From Pachyseris speciosa (Eukaryota; Cnidaria; Anthozoa; Scleractinia; Pachyseridae), in the NCBI GenBank assembly GCA_016490735.1, contig JAEMWC010000668.1:414501-478500 (forward strand): 64,000 bases of DNA, written 5' to 3'. The notes under the pieces are model-generated. The model searched no databases and was not told the DNA's origin. It saw nothing but the letters and a program-made list of their open reading frames with translations. Positions 9,489 to 21,392 of the stretch are shown one piece after another. The position numbers and the translations under genes are program-made. Position 1 is the stretch's first letter. The number at the start of each line of letters is the position of its first letter.

Positions 9489-11323
9489 AAAATGCTAAAG
9501 AAATATATTACAAAAATGCTTTTCAGTATAGTAGGGGCAGTTCTCGAAAGACCTGGCAAACCATCAATGAACTCACTTCCAGGAACTCCAGTAATTTAAC
9601 TGTAAGGGAAGTGAGACTTGATGATAATTCCATATCGATCCCTGAACAAGTGTCCGAAGCTTTTAACAAACATTTCGCTAGTATTGGACCTAAACTTGCT
9701 AGTGAGATACATGCCGACACAAATGGTTTTAGCTATAGGGAGTTTCTCTCCGGCACTGGCAAGCGTTTTGAACTTCAACCAACTGACAACAATAAAGTAC
9801 GTTTTCTTTTATCCAAATTATGTATTTCAAAGGCGACAGGGCTTGACATGATATCCGCAAGACTCCTTAGGGAATGCACTGACTTGATTTCTCACTCACT
9901 TTGTGAAATTTTTAATTTATCGATAGTCACTGGAGTTTTCCCTGAGGAGTGGAAATGTTCCAAAGTCATTCCCTTGTTCAAACAAGGCGAAAGAGCGGAC
10001 ATGAATAATTATCGTCCGATTTCAGTCATCCCTGTTGTGGCGAAAGTTTTTGAACGGATTATTTATGATCAACTGTATGCTTACCTCTCTGAAAATAACA
10101 TGATCGCCGCTCATCAATCAGGTTTTCGATCTCTTCACTCAACGGTCACAGCTTTACTGGGGGCATCCAATAATTGGGCTTATAATATCGATAAAGGAAA
10201 CGTAAATGCCGTTGTGTTTCTTGACCTTAAAAAGGCGTTTGATACTGTTGATCATGATATTCTGTTATCTAATTTAAGTTCCTATGGTATTCACAGTGAT
10301 GGGAACTCACTAAATTGGTTTAGGTCATATCTTGATAACCGTCAGCAAAAGTGCTTTATTAATGGTTCCTTATCTGACAAGTTACCTCTTGGTTGCGGTG
10401 TGCCTCAGGGGACAATTTTGGGCCCATTGTTGTTCTTGATCTATATTAATGACTTACCAAACTGTTTGTTAAGTTCGCAGCCTAGGATGTACGCTGATGA
10501 TACACATCTAACATTTTCAAGCAACAATATAACCCCTATAGACAAAGCTTTAAATCGAGATCTTGATTCAGTCAATAATTGGCTTGTCTCTAATAAACTT
10601 ACATTGAATGCAACTAAAACTGAATTTATGCTTATTGGATCAAGGCAGCGATTAAACACTCTTCCGAGACCCCCGAATCTTACCATTGGCGGTGTTCCTG
10701 TTAATCAAGTATCCACTGCAAAATCCTTAGGCGTCTATATAGATGAAAATCTCAGTTGGAGCTCTCACATTGAGAACTTAACTAAGAAAATTGCCTCTGG
10801 TATCGGCGCTCTCAAACGAATCCGCTCATTTGTACCTCCCGAAATTCTGAAGCTTATTTTCAATGCCTTAGTGCGGCCACACTTTGACTATTGCAGTGTT
10901 GCGTGGGGAAACTGCAACTTAACACTCTCAAATAAATTGCAGAAATTACAAAATCGTGCTGCACGAATTTTGACTTTTTCCAGCTATGATGCTAATGCTT
11001 TAGATTTATTTAGTAAACTTGGGTGGAGAAAATTAACCACTCAGCGTGAAATGCAGAAAGCTCTTATGGTATTCAAATCCTCAAATGGTCTTACACCGGA
11101 GTATCTAAGCGAGCTGTTTGTCAACCGGTCTGACATAACTGAATACCTATTGAGGGACTCCGTGAACAAACTTGCTGCTCCATTGCCCCGCACCAACTTT
11201 TTGAAAAACAGTTTTAGCTACAGCGATGCGGTACTTTGGAACAGCTTATCATCTGATCTGCGGCAGGCCGAATCACTCAACGACTTTACTCATCTACTTA
11301 ACTACTTTTATCCTCTTCCATAA
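9437..11323 (+). CDS. LINE ORF2, non-LTR reverse transcriptase part
   Basis: A 628-codon frame with all reverse transcriptase blocks: RPISVIPVVAKVFERI (193-208), the first catalytic aspartate in VVFLDLKKAFDT (D263), GVPQGTILGPLLFLIYINDL (321-340) and the active-site YADD (352-355). The C-terminal part (about 420-620) has the maturase-like region typical of CR1/L2/Jockey-type elements, ending in AVLWNSL and a stop at 11321-11323. It makes DNA copies of the element RNA at the nicked target. This part has no internal stop, so the insertion is fairly young. Clade placement (CR1 or L2) is inferred from the esterase ORF1 and motif style. Confidence 0.92.
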   Translation: MGWANFKKFRNQVNNKIKNAKEIYYKNAFQYSRGSSRKTWQTINELTSRNSSNLTVREVRLDDNSISIPEQVSEAFNKHFASIGPKLASEIHADTNGFSYREFLSGTGKRFELQPTDNNKVRFLLSKLCISKATGLDMISARLLRECTDLISHSLCEIFNLSIVTGVFPEEWKCSKVIPLFKQGERADMNNYRPISVIPVVAKVFERIIYDQLYAYLSENNMIAAHQSGFRSLHSTVTALLGASNNWAYNIDKGNVNAVVFLDLKKAFDTVDHDILLSNLSSYGIHSDGNSLNWFRSYLDNRQQKCFINGSLSDKLPLGCGVPQGTILGPLLFLIYINDLPNCLLSSQPRMYADDTHLTFSSNNITPIDKALNRDLDSVNNWLVSNKLTLNATKTEFMLIGSRQRLNTLPRPPNLTIGGVPVNQVSTAKSLGVYIDENLSWSSHIENLTKKIASGIGALKRIRSFVPPEILKLIFNALVRPHFDYCSVAWGNCNLTLSNKLQKLQNRAARILTFSSYDANALDLFSKLGWRKLTTQREMQKALMVFKSSNGLTPEYLSELFVNRSDITEYLLRDSVNKLAAPLPRTNFLKNSFSYSDAVLWNSLSSDLRQAESLNDFTHLLNYFYPLP

Positions 11324-11570
11324 CTTATGTTTTTTTTTTAGAAACACGGCATTCATGTAAAGCAGTTTTTATAGTTTTGATATTTTTAATGTTAGATATA
11401 GTTAGGTTAGTTAGGTTATGATGTAATTAAGATGGATTTTGTAACTGATGAATATACCGTGTCTAAATAAAGTTAACATACATACATACATACATACATA
11501 CATACATACATACATACATACATACATACATACATACATACATACATACAATTATCGAAACGAAAATAGA
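11324..11570 (+). repeat. LINE 3' UTR and (CATA)n tail
   Basis: A short 3' UTR ends with CTAAATAAAGTTAA followed by about 70 bp of pure CATA units (11481-11550). Short tandem 3' tails are normal for CR1/L2-like LINEs. Twenty bases of non-LINE sequence then lead into the right inverted repeat. Confidence 0.75.
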
Positions 11571-11586
11571 GCCTGATCGCAGGTTA

Positions 11587-11595
11587 AGTTATTTA
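11587..11595. repeat. Right 9-bp target-site duplication
   Basis: AGTTATTTA, identical to 7771-7779 and directly abutting the right inverted repeat. Confidence 0.75.
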
Positions 11596-13440
11596 TATCT
11601 CTCGCTCTTTTTCGAAGAAGACAGCGATGCAAATTGAAACATTTATTACAGTGGCCTTTATAAAACGATCTGTATTTGAAAGACGTCCATGTTTATATTC
11701 TGAAGAAAAGGTTTTATTTTTTTACTGTAAAACATATTGGTCGTAGATGTTCGTTTTAATCAGAATCTTTTGTCGCGGCACTTGCATTACGACAGGCAAT
11801 TGCCAGTTGCCGACGATATTTTGGATTTAAACAGCAAATCCTCTTATTATCGCCCGGAAATAGCAGCTTAGAGCTCGATTGAAACGTTTTGTAATCACAC
11901 CAAAGAAAACAAATAGGAACAACTCAGAATCATACAGTTGTCTAAAAGCGCCGGCATCATTGTAAACATGCCCTACCTGAAGTGTTTTTGAGTCTCCCCT
12001 GTCAAAGATTGCTCTCAAATCACGCCAGACACTTCCTATATGCTGTATGTCGGCAAATATAAAAGAATCGCGAAGAATGTATTATTTACCTGTTTACTAA
12101 TTGTCTGGAAATGTTTCGAAAGCAGTCGTTCGTTCGGCTGCTTCGTCTGAATGTGAGCGATGGCCGATCGTTCATAAGACAATCGTTTTCTATCTGCATT
12201 TTATAAACGCCCGCAAATTCTCATCTTTAGTCCCCGATTAGGAGGTCTTTTCTGAAATTCGCTTAATGATATACCTATCTGAGGGGAGCTACTGCTATGC
12301 ATTTTTAAATCAACACTGTGATTCCAAACAGGGCAAGAGAATTCACTAAAAAGGTGTGAAACCTTTTGAGTCTTCTCCTGGTCGGAACCTCAAAAAGAAA
12401 TTGTTTGCATTTGTAAAAGCAATTTTCAAACCCTGGGACTCACAGATAAAGTCCACAATCCTATTTTTGTAATTTATGTGACAATTGTCGTGAGGTTCCT
12501 TACAGCAAAACCTCTGTGAATACTATTGCAAAATTCCATTCTATGGCTACTACAATACGTAAAGGTGTGAAAACCATAAAAGTCTTCAAAATTTCATAGA
12601 TAACATTTTTATGCAAATTGTACCATTTATTTATAATATGGAATATGGTTAAATTAGGAAGTGTGAAGTTTTATGGCAGAATTTGTGCAACTATCGTCAG
12701 ATCGATAAACCAAATAATTGTCCGAACTAGCTAGCGAGTCTTTATTTTATTCGGGCTGAAATTTCAGTTGGCCGAAATTTTTTCCCACATCATTCCCCAG
12801 CGTTCTTCATAAATAAAGACATTTATGGTTATTTATTTCAAAAAATAACTTTTATGCTGAATTTCTGATTCTATAATTTCATGATTTATGTCAAAGTGAG
12901 GATAGGTTTTTTAAAAGCAAACATAGTAAATGTTTTTACGGATTTTCTTCCCTCTAACTTCCGACTGTCTCTTTGAAAACCCTTTCTTCTCCATCTGCTA
13001 ACAACGTTTTAAATTTGTCATTAAAATGATAAAGCTAAAACAAGAAGGACATGGATTTTAGTTTACAAAAGGGCGATAACAGGACTCTTGCTTTGTGGGA
13101 ACCAACAAACCAAACGAACTACGATGGCGAATAGCTGAAATAGTATAGACTGTAATTGCTGGGTCACATTTAATTTTTTTACTCAGTTCAGCGGGTTAAA
13201 AACGCGAGCTGGTTATATTTGGTCGGAAACATTGGATTGAAGACGTTCTCCACACAGTTTTCATGCGTCTTTTTTCGTTTAGATCAGACATGATATATTG
13301 TAAGGTTCATCCATCAAAACTCGAAGAAAACTGCATAGTTACCAGGTGTAACTTATCTGGTTAGCTCGACCACAGACTGTAAGTTTTTATAACATCTACC
13401 GTGCATGGTTAAAAATTTTGGTCGTTAATGCTGTGAAATG
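11596..13440. other. Nothing recognised
   Basis: 1.8 kb of AT-rich sequence with no credible exon, RNA gene or repeat family. Confidence 0.45.
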
Positions 13441-13444
13441 TTAA

Positions 13445-13745
13445 GCCGCGGCTACACGAGCGATTTTTTGCTTGCGATGGTGATGCGATTTTTTGTAAAA
13501 TTGTCGCGTCGCCGGCGCGCGATGAAAATCACCCGTGTAGCCACCCTCGCACAGGTGACGCGACAGCTCAAAAAATCGCAGAAAAAGAATCGCGAAAAAT
13601 TAAACTGATTCAATTTCTCGCGATTTTTTTCTTGCGACGTTCAAGGGTGGCTACACTTGCGATTTTCATCGCGCGCTGGTGACGCGACAAAATTGAAAAA
13701 ATCGCATCACCGGCGCGAGTGAAAAATCGCTCGTGTAGCCGCGGC
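13445..13745. mobile_element. Foldback transposon at a TTAA-type target
   Basis: GCCGCGGCTACACGAGCGAT at the left end is matched by its reverse complement at the right end. The two arms stay roughly complementary for about 120 bp, so the whole element can fold into a long hairpin. It is flanked by TTAA (13441-13444) and TTTA (13746-13749), fitting a TTAA-duplicating family (piggyBac or Kolobok type) with one later mutation. No coding capacity. Confidence 0.75.
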
Positions 13746-13809
13746 TTTAGTTGTTCAGCATATACCAGTCAAAATTTTCTTTTACAAATTCGAAAACGAT
13801 CGTGAATTA

Positions 13810-13826
13810 CGACATACATACATACA

Positions 13827-13857
<31 letters not shown>

Positions 13858-13925
13858 TCTTTATTTAAACACGATAGGGTTTAAAGCTCAAAGCTTGTGG
13901 GGTCGTCTCGTTAATCGGCCACTTA
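13810..13925 (-). repeat. SINE 3' fragment with (CATA)n tail
   Basis: About 42 bp of CATA repeats (13812-13856) sit next to CTTTATTTAAACACGAT...AGCTTGTGGGGTCG. The latter matches the 3' part of the SINE at 47.7 kb (TTTAAAGCTGCAAGCTTGTG). Read on the minus strand, it is a SINE tail ending in the same tetranucleotide as the 7.8-kb LINE, which hints that this LINE family mobilises it. Confidence 0.5.
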
Positions 13926-14339
13926 GAAAAGGTACCTTTGTTGGGCGCGTGAAAAGCCGAGAGTGTGACATTGCAGCGAACATTCCCACATTCCAGAAAG
14001 GAACCTTGTCGTGCAAATAATATGCCTCTCACGATTAAAAACCAATACTTTCTTGCCGTGATACATTTTCATATGCTTTTCGAGGCCCTTCAGGTTATAA
14101 GAAAACATCTCTACATGTTTACGTGTATAATTCTGGCAACTTTCAGTGGCGAGCACTTCTCCACTACAAATGACAACATGGCGAAATGGCGATAGTTTTT
14201 TTCAGCCTTCCCTTTCTAGTTCGGTTTTCAACTTAGTAAGTACATCATCACACGGCTTAATTTAGGACCCTATAGTAATGATTCATAACCGCTAAATGGA
14301 AATATGAACGAAAATCCACTTTGGAAAAGATTTGAGTTC
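13926..14339. other. Nothing recognised
   Basis: No exon or repeat that I can support. Confidence 0.35.
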
Positions 14340-14465
14340 GAGGTCCGTACCGTAAGTTATGGACTGAGTTTTTTCCCGTTGATTTATTGCCCAAGCGCGA
14401 AGCGCACGGGCCATAAATTAATGAGAAAAAAACGAGGATCCGTAACTTAAAGTACAGACCGAGAA
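14340..14465. repeat. Short foldback element
   Basis: GGTCCGTACCGTAAGTTATG and, about 100 bp on, CCGTAACTTAAAGTACAGACC are inverted to each other around a GCGCGAAGCGC centre. Half of the same element, with AAGTTATGGATCC and TTTTTTCCCATTAATTTATTGCCC, recurs at 50784-50850. Confidence 0.6.
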
Positions 14466-15597
14466 AGCGATTTTGTATGTAATTCTCATCTGAACCGATG
14501 ACTAACATAAAAACGTTGTCACTTTGGTGTCCATTCGTTCAAACTTTCGCAGCTGTTTTTTACCGACTGAAATAAATTTTGAGGCAAATATGAGCCTTGC
14601 AGACAACATTCAAGTTAATCCAGTTGAAGGCCTCGCAGGACGAACAGTCTCAAAAAGCGATATAAGGGGATCTTCGTGATGGGCTACAAAAAAATACATA
14701 TGCATATCGAGGAAACTTTGCCATTGTCGAACCGGCATTTGTCAAAAATTTCTAATACGGACCTAAACAGAGCTTTTAGGTATTAGAAATACTTCGTATA
14801 TTTTTATATACTGAGAAATAAATAAGCGCAAATTTTGCCAAAACATTTCTGGATTCGGCTGCAAGAAAATACTGCTTAGCTCAGCACGATGTGCTCAGAA
14901 AAAGATCTCTAACGACGTCTTTCAAGACACCGAAAGTAAAATGACAAAATGACTTTTTATGCTAGAAACAAGAATGGCAATATTTTTAACAGTAAAAGCA
15001 TACAATCTATTTGTTTTGAATAGTTTATCTCGTTGCGGATAGCGTAATTTCTCAAAAGCCTTTTTATTCAATTAAATTTGAAAGTCATAGTACCTGTAGA
15101 ACCAGACGAGGATATGAAATGGCTTCATTTGCGCCACGGTTTGTTGACTCGACTTTAAAAAAATAGCAGGGAAACATCCGCTGAAAAGAAAACAAGAACT
15201 GGATTTGCGAGACAAGGTTAAAAAGCATGACACTGTTATGTTTTCCTCGTAAATGGAGGATAATGGTGAATTTCCAGCATAAATTTTGCAGTGGTAACAC
15301 TAACGTTTTGAATTTCTGCTCCGTCCTGCAACCAGAGTATCTCGCAGTACACTTGAACGCTCGTTCCTACCCCTAGTCTGCACAACAATCACTCAATGCC
15401 GGAACAGTCTTCCTCCAGGAATTTATGTTAATTGTGACAACACTGGTACTTTTCGCTAGCATATTGCTTTATTGTTGCACTGTACTACTGTTAATTTATC
15501 ATCATCATCATCATCATCATCATCATTATCATCATTATTTAGTTTAAACACAACTCTTTATTAATAACAATAAAAATAATACCTATTTATATCTCAA
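14466..15597. other. Mostly unassigned sequence with an (ATC)n microsatellite
   Basis: No gene seen. A (TCA)n microsatellite runs from about 15499 to 15535. Confidence 0.4.
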
Positions 15598-15599
15598 TA

Positions 15600-15870
15600 G
15601 AGCGGTTTTCAATTGAGTGTCGAAAGTAATTATGGTTTTGCATTGCTTCGCTCTGTGACTGGACAGGAAAACTCGCGCCACTTTCTCAACCAATGAGAAG
15701 CAAAACCAAAACCAATCGCGACTTGCACGCGCATATTTTCCCGCGCTTTACGCCGGCTACATGTAATTGCTTCGTATTCTGATTGGCTCATTGCATTGCT
15801 TACTTCTGTTGCGATTGGCTGGAGTAATTGCTTTGGTTTTGGTTTTACGACACTCAATTGAAAAGCGCTC
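15600..15870. mobile_element. MITE family A, copy 1 (TA target)
   Basis: Ends are GAGCGGTTTTCAATTGAGTG and the near-exact inverse CACTCAATTGAAAAGCGCTC, flanked by TA on both sides (15598-15599, 15871-15872). The 271-bp interior carries ATTGGTT/CCAATC motifs and a TTTCCCGCGCTTTA block. Other copies are at 35405-35686, 38812-39052 and, interrupted, 30625-31270. TA flanks suggest a Tc1/mariner-type parent. Confidence 0.8.
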
Positions 15871-16065
15871 TAATATTAATTAACAATAATATTATAATTA
15901 GATTGTTTCTTTTAAAAAGGAAGCAGAAAAAAAAAAAGAAAAAACGATATAAAATCGTCCCTATGTAACAAATTATGACTATTAAACAATACAATCGCCT
16001 ATAAAAATTTCGTTTATATCTAGTTTCATATTTAGTACTAGTATTAGTTTTAGTATCAGTATCAG

Positions 16066-16251
16066 TATTAGTATTAGTATTAGTATTAGTATTAGTATTA
16101 GTATTAGTATTAGTATTAGTATTAGTATTAGTATTAGTATTAGTATTAGTATTAGTATTAGTATTAGTATTAGTATTAGTATTAGTATTAGTATTAGTAT
16201 TAGTATTAGTATTAGTATTAGTATTAGTATTAGTATTAGTATTAGTATTAG
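16066..16251. repeat. (TATTAG)n microsatellite
   Basis: About 30 nearly perfect hexamer units, with degenerate ones from 16020. On the minus strand it reads through as an alternating Leu-Ile frame, which is a by-product of the repeat and not a protein. Just after it an 18-bp block (GAACGTTCTCAGTGCCAT) is directly duplicated. Confidence 0.9.
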
Positions 16252-18353
16252 AATGAACGTTCTCAGTGCCATAAATTGCTTCTTGAACGTTCTCAGTGCC
16301 ATCAGGGCGCAGTTGGAGATATTTACAGAAAATTTATCGATTACGCAGCGCTGCTCTGTATAACTCAATTATATTAAACGTGGGGATATAGTAAGGGTAA
16401 CTTCGGGCAAAAATATTTCTTAAATTATTTCTTAAATATTCACTACCAAAGTCTGATTTGTCGAAGAATCCACTATTATTCAAGATTCATGTGTGAAAAT
16501 TCAGACCTGCTACAGCTGTGTTTTAACACTAAAAGAAAATGATAATGATTATTGTCGCCTTGTAAAAGTTGTATACACGTCAAAGGCAAAACAGTCATGA
16601 GGAGTTATGCGGCATGCTAGCTGTTTGATGATAAAATGTCGATCAACTCGAAGCTCAAATAATAACCAAAAAAGTCACATATTGTGGATCAACGCTCAGC
16701 AATACATTTACAAAGTTTCAGGTTGAAATATTTTCGATGGCCAATAGTCGAATCTGCAATATTTAAGTTCCTAAAATTCGAATTAAAGTGATTGAACAGC
16801 ACTTTCCTGTAGTGCTGTTTATTACATTGTAAAGGGTGATGTTTCAAGTTCGTAGCTGTGATTGAAATTACACGGAGATTCCACATTGCGCACAATTTTA
16901 TGGCTTGGTTGATTCCATTAGCTTTTTTCAAAATTTCCCGAAGAAAAGATTTTAAATGGACTTCTTTCGCAAGTAGTCACTAATAGGAAAAAACTAACAG
17001 CTAAAATGGGCAGACTTACGTCTTTTTAAAACTGAAAGCTTGCTGAGTAAATCCGCCCTGTTGTGCCTCCATGCATGTTTCACAGAAGTGTAATAATTTC
17101 TTTGCACCTCTTCGTCTCATCCTCTAAGGGCTAATTAATTTTTTGAGTGACATGACCAAGCATCGTAATAAGATTCAGTAGAGTTTATTTGCTTTTTCTG
17201 ATATGTGGTTATAAGAGATGTCGTGCACTTCTGTTTGGTTTTGCCTCGGTATTTATTTTTCGGCTTTAAAGCAAATCTTGCTCAATATTAATAAATGATG
17301 AGGTTAACTTTGACGTGTGTACGTGTTAAACCTAGAAACGGGTATCTAATGTTCAATATATTTTCAAACTCAGGTACCCTTAGCTCTCGGCAATGTGAAA
17401 GGTCGTCGGATAAAAGTTACTTGATCCTGAATCAGTGTTTAATTCGACCCTCTCATGACTGTTCTTGGATCTTGGTAGTCATTAAAGAGAGCTTCGGCTA
17501 TTTAAGCATTGCATGGTTTTATAACGTCGCATATTTAATCGTCTTTCACCTACATGCAAAGACGACAAAATGCTATTTCCTCTTAGAGTATCCCAGAACG
17601 CATTAATGCTCATGTCCTGGGAAATTTAAATATGAACTTCCAGAATGTCAAAGATGCAGCAATTACAAACTTTCTTTTGGCTCTCGTGTCCTTCTTTATC
17701 AGGTACCCTTTAAACGTCTGGTTCCTTATCTTTTCTCCCCCCGTAATTAAGCGCTGTTTTCGTGAACTTTCCCATATAATCCTCACATTTTGGATCGAAC
17801 TTCAGAGAGGAAACACCTCAACACAGAACGATTATTTCTGCGAGGTATAAAACCGCGGACGCTCGATGAAAAAATACTAAAAAAAGTACTGATAACTTGT
17901 GCAAATATTTTACTTTGCAAGGAAAACAAGGTTTGAGTCATCCCAGACATGATTCCTTAAAAACCCGGATATTCGAACACATTTAGCTAGAATCAAAACA
18001 CTAATCCATTCGCACGGAGAAGCGCACGGCCAAATTATCCGCTAAGCGGCCTTTCTCGTCCTTAGAACCACTCGTTTGCAATTACCGAGTGAGTTTCTCT
18101 TACCACGTGACCAAAAGAAACAAGGATTCTGGGAACGAGAATGCTAAGCGGCAGATTTGTTTCACACGCTTCTCAAGGACCTCAAGTGTCAGAGCTGTGT
18201 ACAGTGGTGTACGCATGTAGAGCTGATTGGAAATCAATTTTTGGGTTCGTCTTTGAAGTGAATTGAAGGAATTGATAACCTTCGACATTCAGCTTCTAGC
18301 GATATGCAGCACGTTTGTCGCATGGACCCGGTTTAATGGCCTCAGCTCCCACG
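16252..18353. other. Nothing recognised
   Basis: Two kilobases without a supportable exon or repeat. Frames near 17295-17850 do not resemble known proteins. Confidence 0.4.
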
Positions 18354-18357
18354 AGCC

Positions 18358-18430
18358 TCCTGTAGCTCAGTGGTAGAGCATCTGAACTAGTACTCGCGAG
18401 GTCATAGTTTCAACTCCTGTTAAAGAACTC
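18358..18430 (+). pseudogene. tRNA-like sequence (SINE head or tRNA pseudogene)
   Basis: TGTAGCTCAGTGGTAGAGC matches a tRNA D-arm/A-box, and GGTCATAGTTTCAACTCC about 30 bp on is a weakened B-box/T-arm. The anticodon loop position reads AGT. T-stem pairing is poor, so it is not a functional tRNA. Confidence 0.55.
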
Positions 18431-21389
18431 GGACATTTTTTTCAGAGTACGTCTGTGACACAGTATAGAATAACTACAGCTTTTATATCTATTTTATTGG
18501 TCTCTGCCATGCTAGCAGGCAGTTTCACCAAAAGATATCCGTACCACGACAACTCCTCTTTCTCTGCTCTCTCTCATCATCTAGCAACCTCGTCCCCAGG
18601 GCAATCCTCGAGATACCCCCGACAAATGGCAATTGTCAGGGGTACCTCGCTCTTTATTGTTATAGAAGCCTGCACCAGGGCCATTTCTCCGGGGGTTCCT
18701 CGCGTATTACCCTCAGTGGGGATGAGATTGGGTTTGTCATCTAGCTGTAAAGGAAACCGCTAGTAAAGGTAACGTGGACTCAGCTAATACTCAGTCCTCT
18801 CTCGTGATCACATGCGCATTGTCTAACATCAGTTTGCTTTATTTGACACAATGTTCTCATAAAAACGCTGTAGCCTGTGCCATGTTTGCCTTAAAACAAA
18901 ATTATGATGGAAATTAAAAAAAACTTTGAGGCAGACATCTTTATCTATGTGACTCACGTTCCATATCAGTGTTGGCATATTCTTCTGTCAGTCATTCTAA
19001 AGACTGACCGGTTACGTCTTAAAATAAGTTTAATTTATTTAGTGATAATAGCCACTGAAGACGTGTTACGAGGCGTTTGTAAATTTGTGGAAGTACTACG
19101 CATGACGGTTGAAAGAACATGCGATGTTTTTGTCTCTGTTCTCTGAAGCGACAAATGACTCAATCGGCCTAAAAAGCGGGATCCCGCTTTATATCGGCCC
19201 GCCAAAAAACTCAGTGTCTTCATGTCAGTTAGAACGATTCGATTTTCAAAGCTGAGAAAACCCTAAGCCGTATTCTTCGTATAACGCTGGTGTGGAGAGG
19301 CTCAGTCATCATGCGGAGCAGGCTGCGAATGAAACGCGGGGCCGTTGCATTGGGTCAGGGATATCAGTGCACAGCAGTTTCATTACAAGCATCAAAGAAA
19401 GTAGTCGGAGCCAAGCCTTTTTTTTTTTACATTTTTAACATACAACCATTTGAACTGGTCACTGGAGATTTAAGCTTTACGCTGGATTCCAGAAAAGTTA
19501 TTCACGCGGCATACAAATAAAGTCGGAAACTATGAGTTGAAAACTTTTTTTTCCCAAACTGACAAATAATATCGTGTGAATAAATTTGTATGTTATGTTA
19601 TGTGCGTGGCATGCGTCGAGCGGCGTAGGCCGGGAAAGAAGAGATTCGGATACGGTTTTTATCCCCTCGCGTCCGCGTTTAGCGCGCCGGCCACGCAGGC
19701 GATCGAGCTAAATAACAGTATATTGATCTTAAAGCGAAAAACTGAGGAATTTCTGCATTAAAGAATACCTTCATTAATGAATATTACGTACATATTCGAG
19801 GCCTACTGCAAATAAGTTTCAATCAGCCACGGTTTTTCAGTTTGTGCTTGCAACGCGCCCGAATATTAATTAGCACATATTACTATTTATCTCTAGAGTC
19901 TCTCTGAAAATCCCACGTTTTCGGGATCTTGTTCGGTTTGTGAGAAAAACGTGAAGGAAAAAACAGTGGTCAACAGATAACAAATCTTTTGGCGAATATG
20001 TAGACAGTGTAAATATACAACTAATACGTCTTGACACACGAGCAATACAAATGAGGGTTAATTGGTTTTCAGTAGTTCCGAAAAGGGCAAGAGAGTTGTT
20101 CTTTCAGCCTAGAATCCACCAAAAACGACTATATCTACGTTAGTTTACAAAAGCTACGGAGTCGTATTCTTTGTAAGATTATTTCTCAGTGACGAGGGAA
20201 AAAGATAAATTGAAGTTTGGAGCCTGCTGGTGAGGAAGACGGATGAAAGAAAAGAAACGTTATAAAAACACTGTATCTTTTGCCCTTTCAGCTCAGTTCT
20301 ACATGAAAAAAAAAAGGCGTTTTTCGTATTACACCCATGCAAATTTACTCCATCATTTACTGAATAAAGCCAGGTTTATCCTTATTGCACAGGTTGCAGC
20401 CTAAAAAGTGACAAGGAAGTGCCAGATGTTTTTTACTTTTTTCGGCTTCCTTTTGGTCGCCATATTTGGGGGTTTTGTATCAGGAAAACATCAATAGAAA
20501 ATTTTTTCGTCAAATATATCCTTAACCGAAACGCACCACAAAATTAAAGGCGCCGAAAAATTATTTTATACCGTGCTAAAAACCTTCGCTCTATTAACGG
20601 TTGGTAATGCTTATGACTGCAAGGAAGCCTGGTGGTAAAAAATTGGCTTCCACACTGACAATACATTATATATCTTATTTAAGTTTTTCGTCGGTCTCGG
20701 TTCGTGCACGGACGGCCGAGAAAAGTACTAAGTGTTATACTGATAATTTAACTAACTTACCTCCAAAATGAAAAACGACTTTTCTCTTCAGCTCAATGTT
20801 TGTTTGTTAGTTGGTTTGTTTTTTGTGTGTGTGTGTGTGCTGTAAAGAATGTCAAACCCAGATGCATTTGAGCTAAATTACCACAGATCATTTCTGGTTG
20901 ATTCCTTTTGACAGAACAGTTTAAATCGTGGCGATTAACCAATGATAATGCAAACACCCAAATTACTACTTAGTTGTATTCGCGTTAATGCTCACGAAAG
21001 TGAATTCATTATTAGTGGCTTAAAAAGTCGTTGATGTGCTTTTCTGTCTGACAAAATGTGTTGCACTAAATTATTGCTAATGTTTGTATCTTGTTATGTG
21101 CCGGCAATAGCAACGGCCAATAATCGAACATGGAATATATAGAAATTATTTTTCAAGCATTACTGACCTGTCAGAGTTCATTAAAACTTGATTTTAGGCA
21201 CAAACCTGGGACTGATCTCCGTCTTTTTTTTAAAGCAATTTTTGTGGTAATAAATATAGCTCAAATGCTCGCACTATGACGTATGTACACAAAGGTCTTA
21301 AACTTCATATCCACCTGGCGCAGCCTAATATAGCCTGTCGGCAAAACCCTTCAAAAACAGCAGTCTTGTGCTGTTATTTCGAGAACGGA
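18431..21389. other. Nothing recognised
   Basis: Three kilobases with no supportable gene. It includes a short (GT)n run at 20825-20839 and an 18-bp palindrome AAGCGGGATCCCGCTT near 19175. A GTCCCCAGGG...GGGGGTTCC stretch at 18590-18720 may be a decayed repeat. Confidence 0.4.
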
Positions 21390-21392
21390 AAT

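Larger units (their letters stand above)
7780..11586 (+). mobile_element. TIR-bounded composite element containing a CR1/L2-type LINE
   Basis: TAACCTGCGATCAGGC (7780-7795) recurs as a perfect reverse complement at 11571-11586, and both are flanked by the 9-bp direct repeat AGTTATTTA. Perfect 16-bp TIRs with a 9-bp duplication are what a cut-and-paste transposon of Mutator-like type leaves. The interior, however, is almost entirely a LINE: SGNH-esterase ORF, apurinic-type endonuclease, reverse transcriptase and a (CATA)n tail. Either a 5'-truncated LINE landed inside a short DNA transposon, or a DNA transposon captured it. LINE coding starts only a few bases after the left TIR, which marks the 5' truncation. 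No transposase is present. Confidence 0.72.

Noticed and set aside
15982..16368. 128-codon Leu-Ile repeat protein on the minus strand
   Set aside because: It is the (TATTAG)n microsatellite read through; no non-repeat domain.
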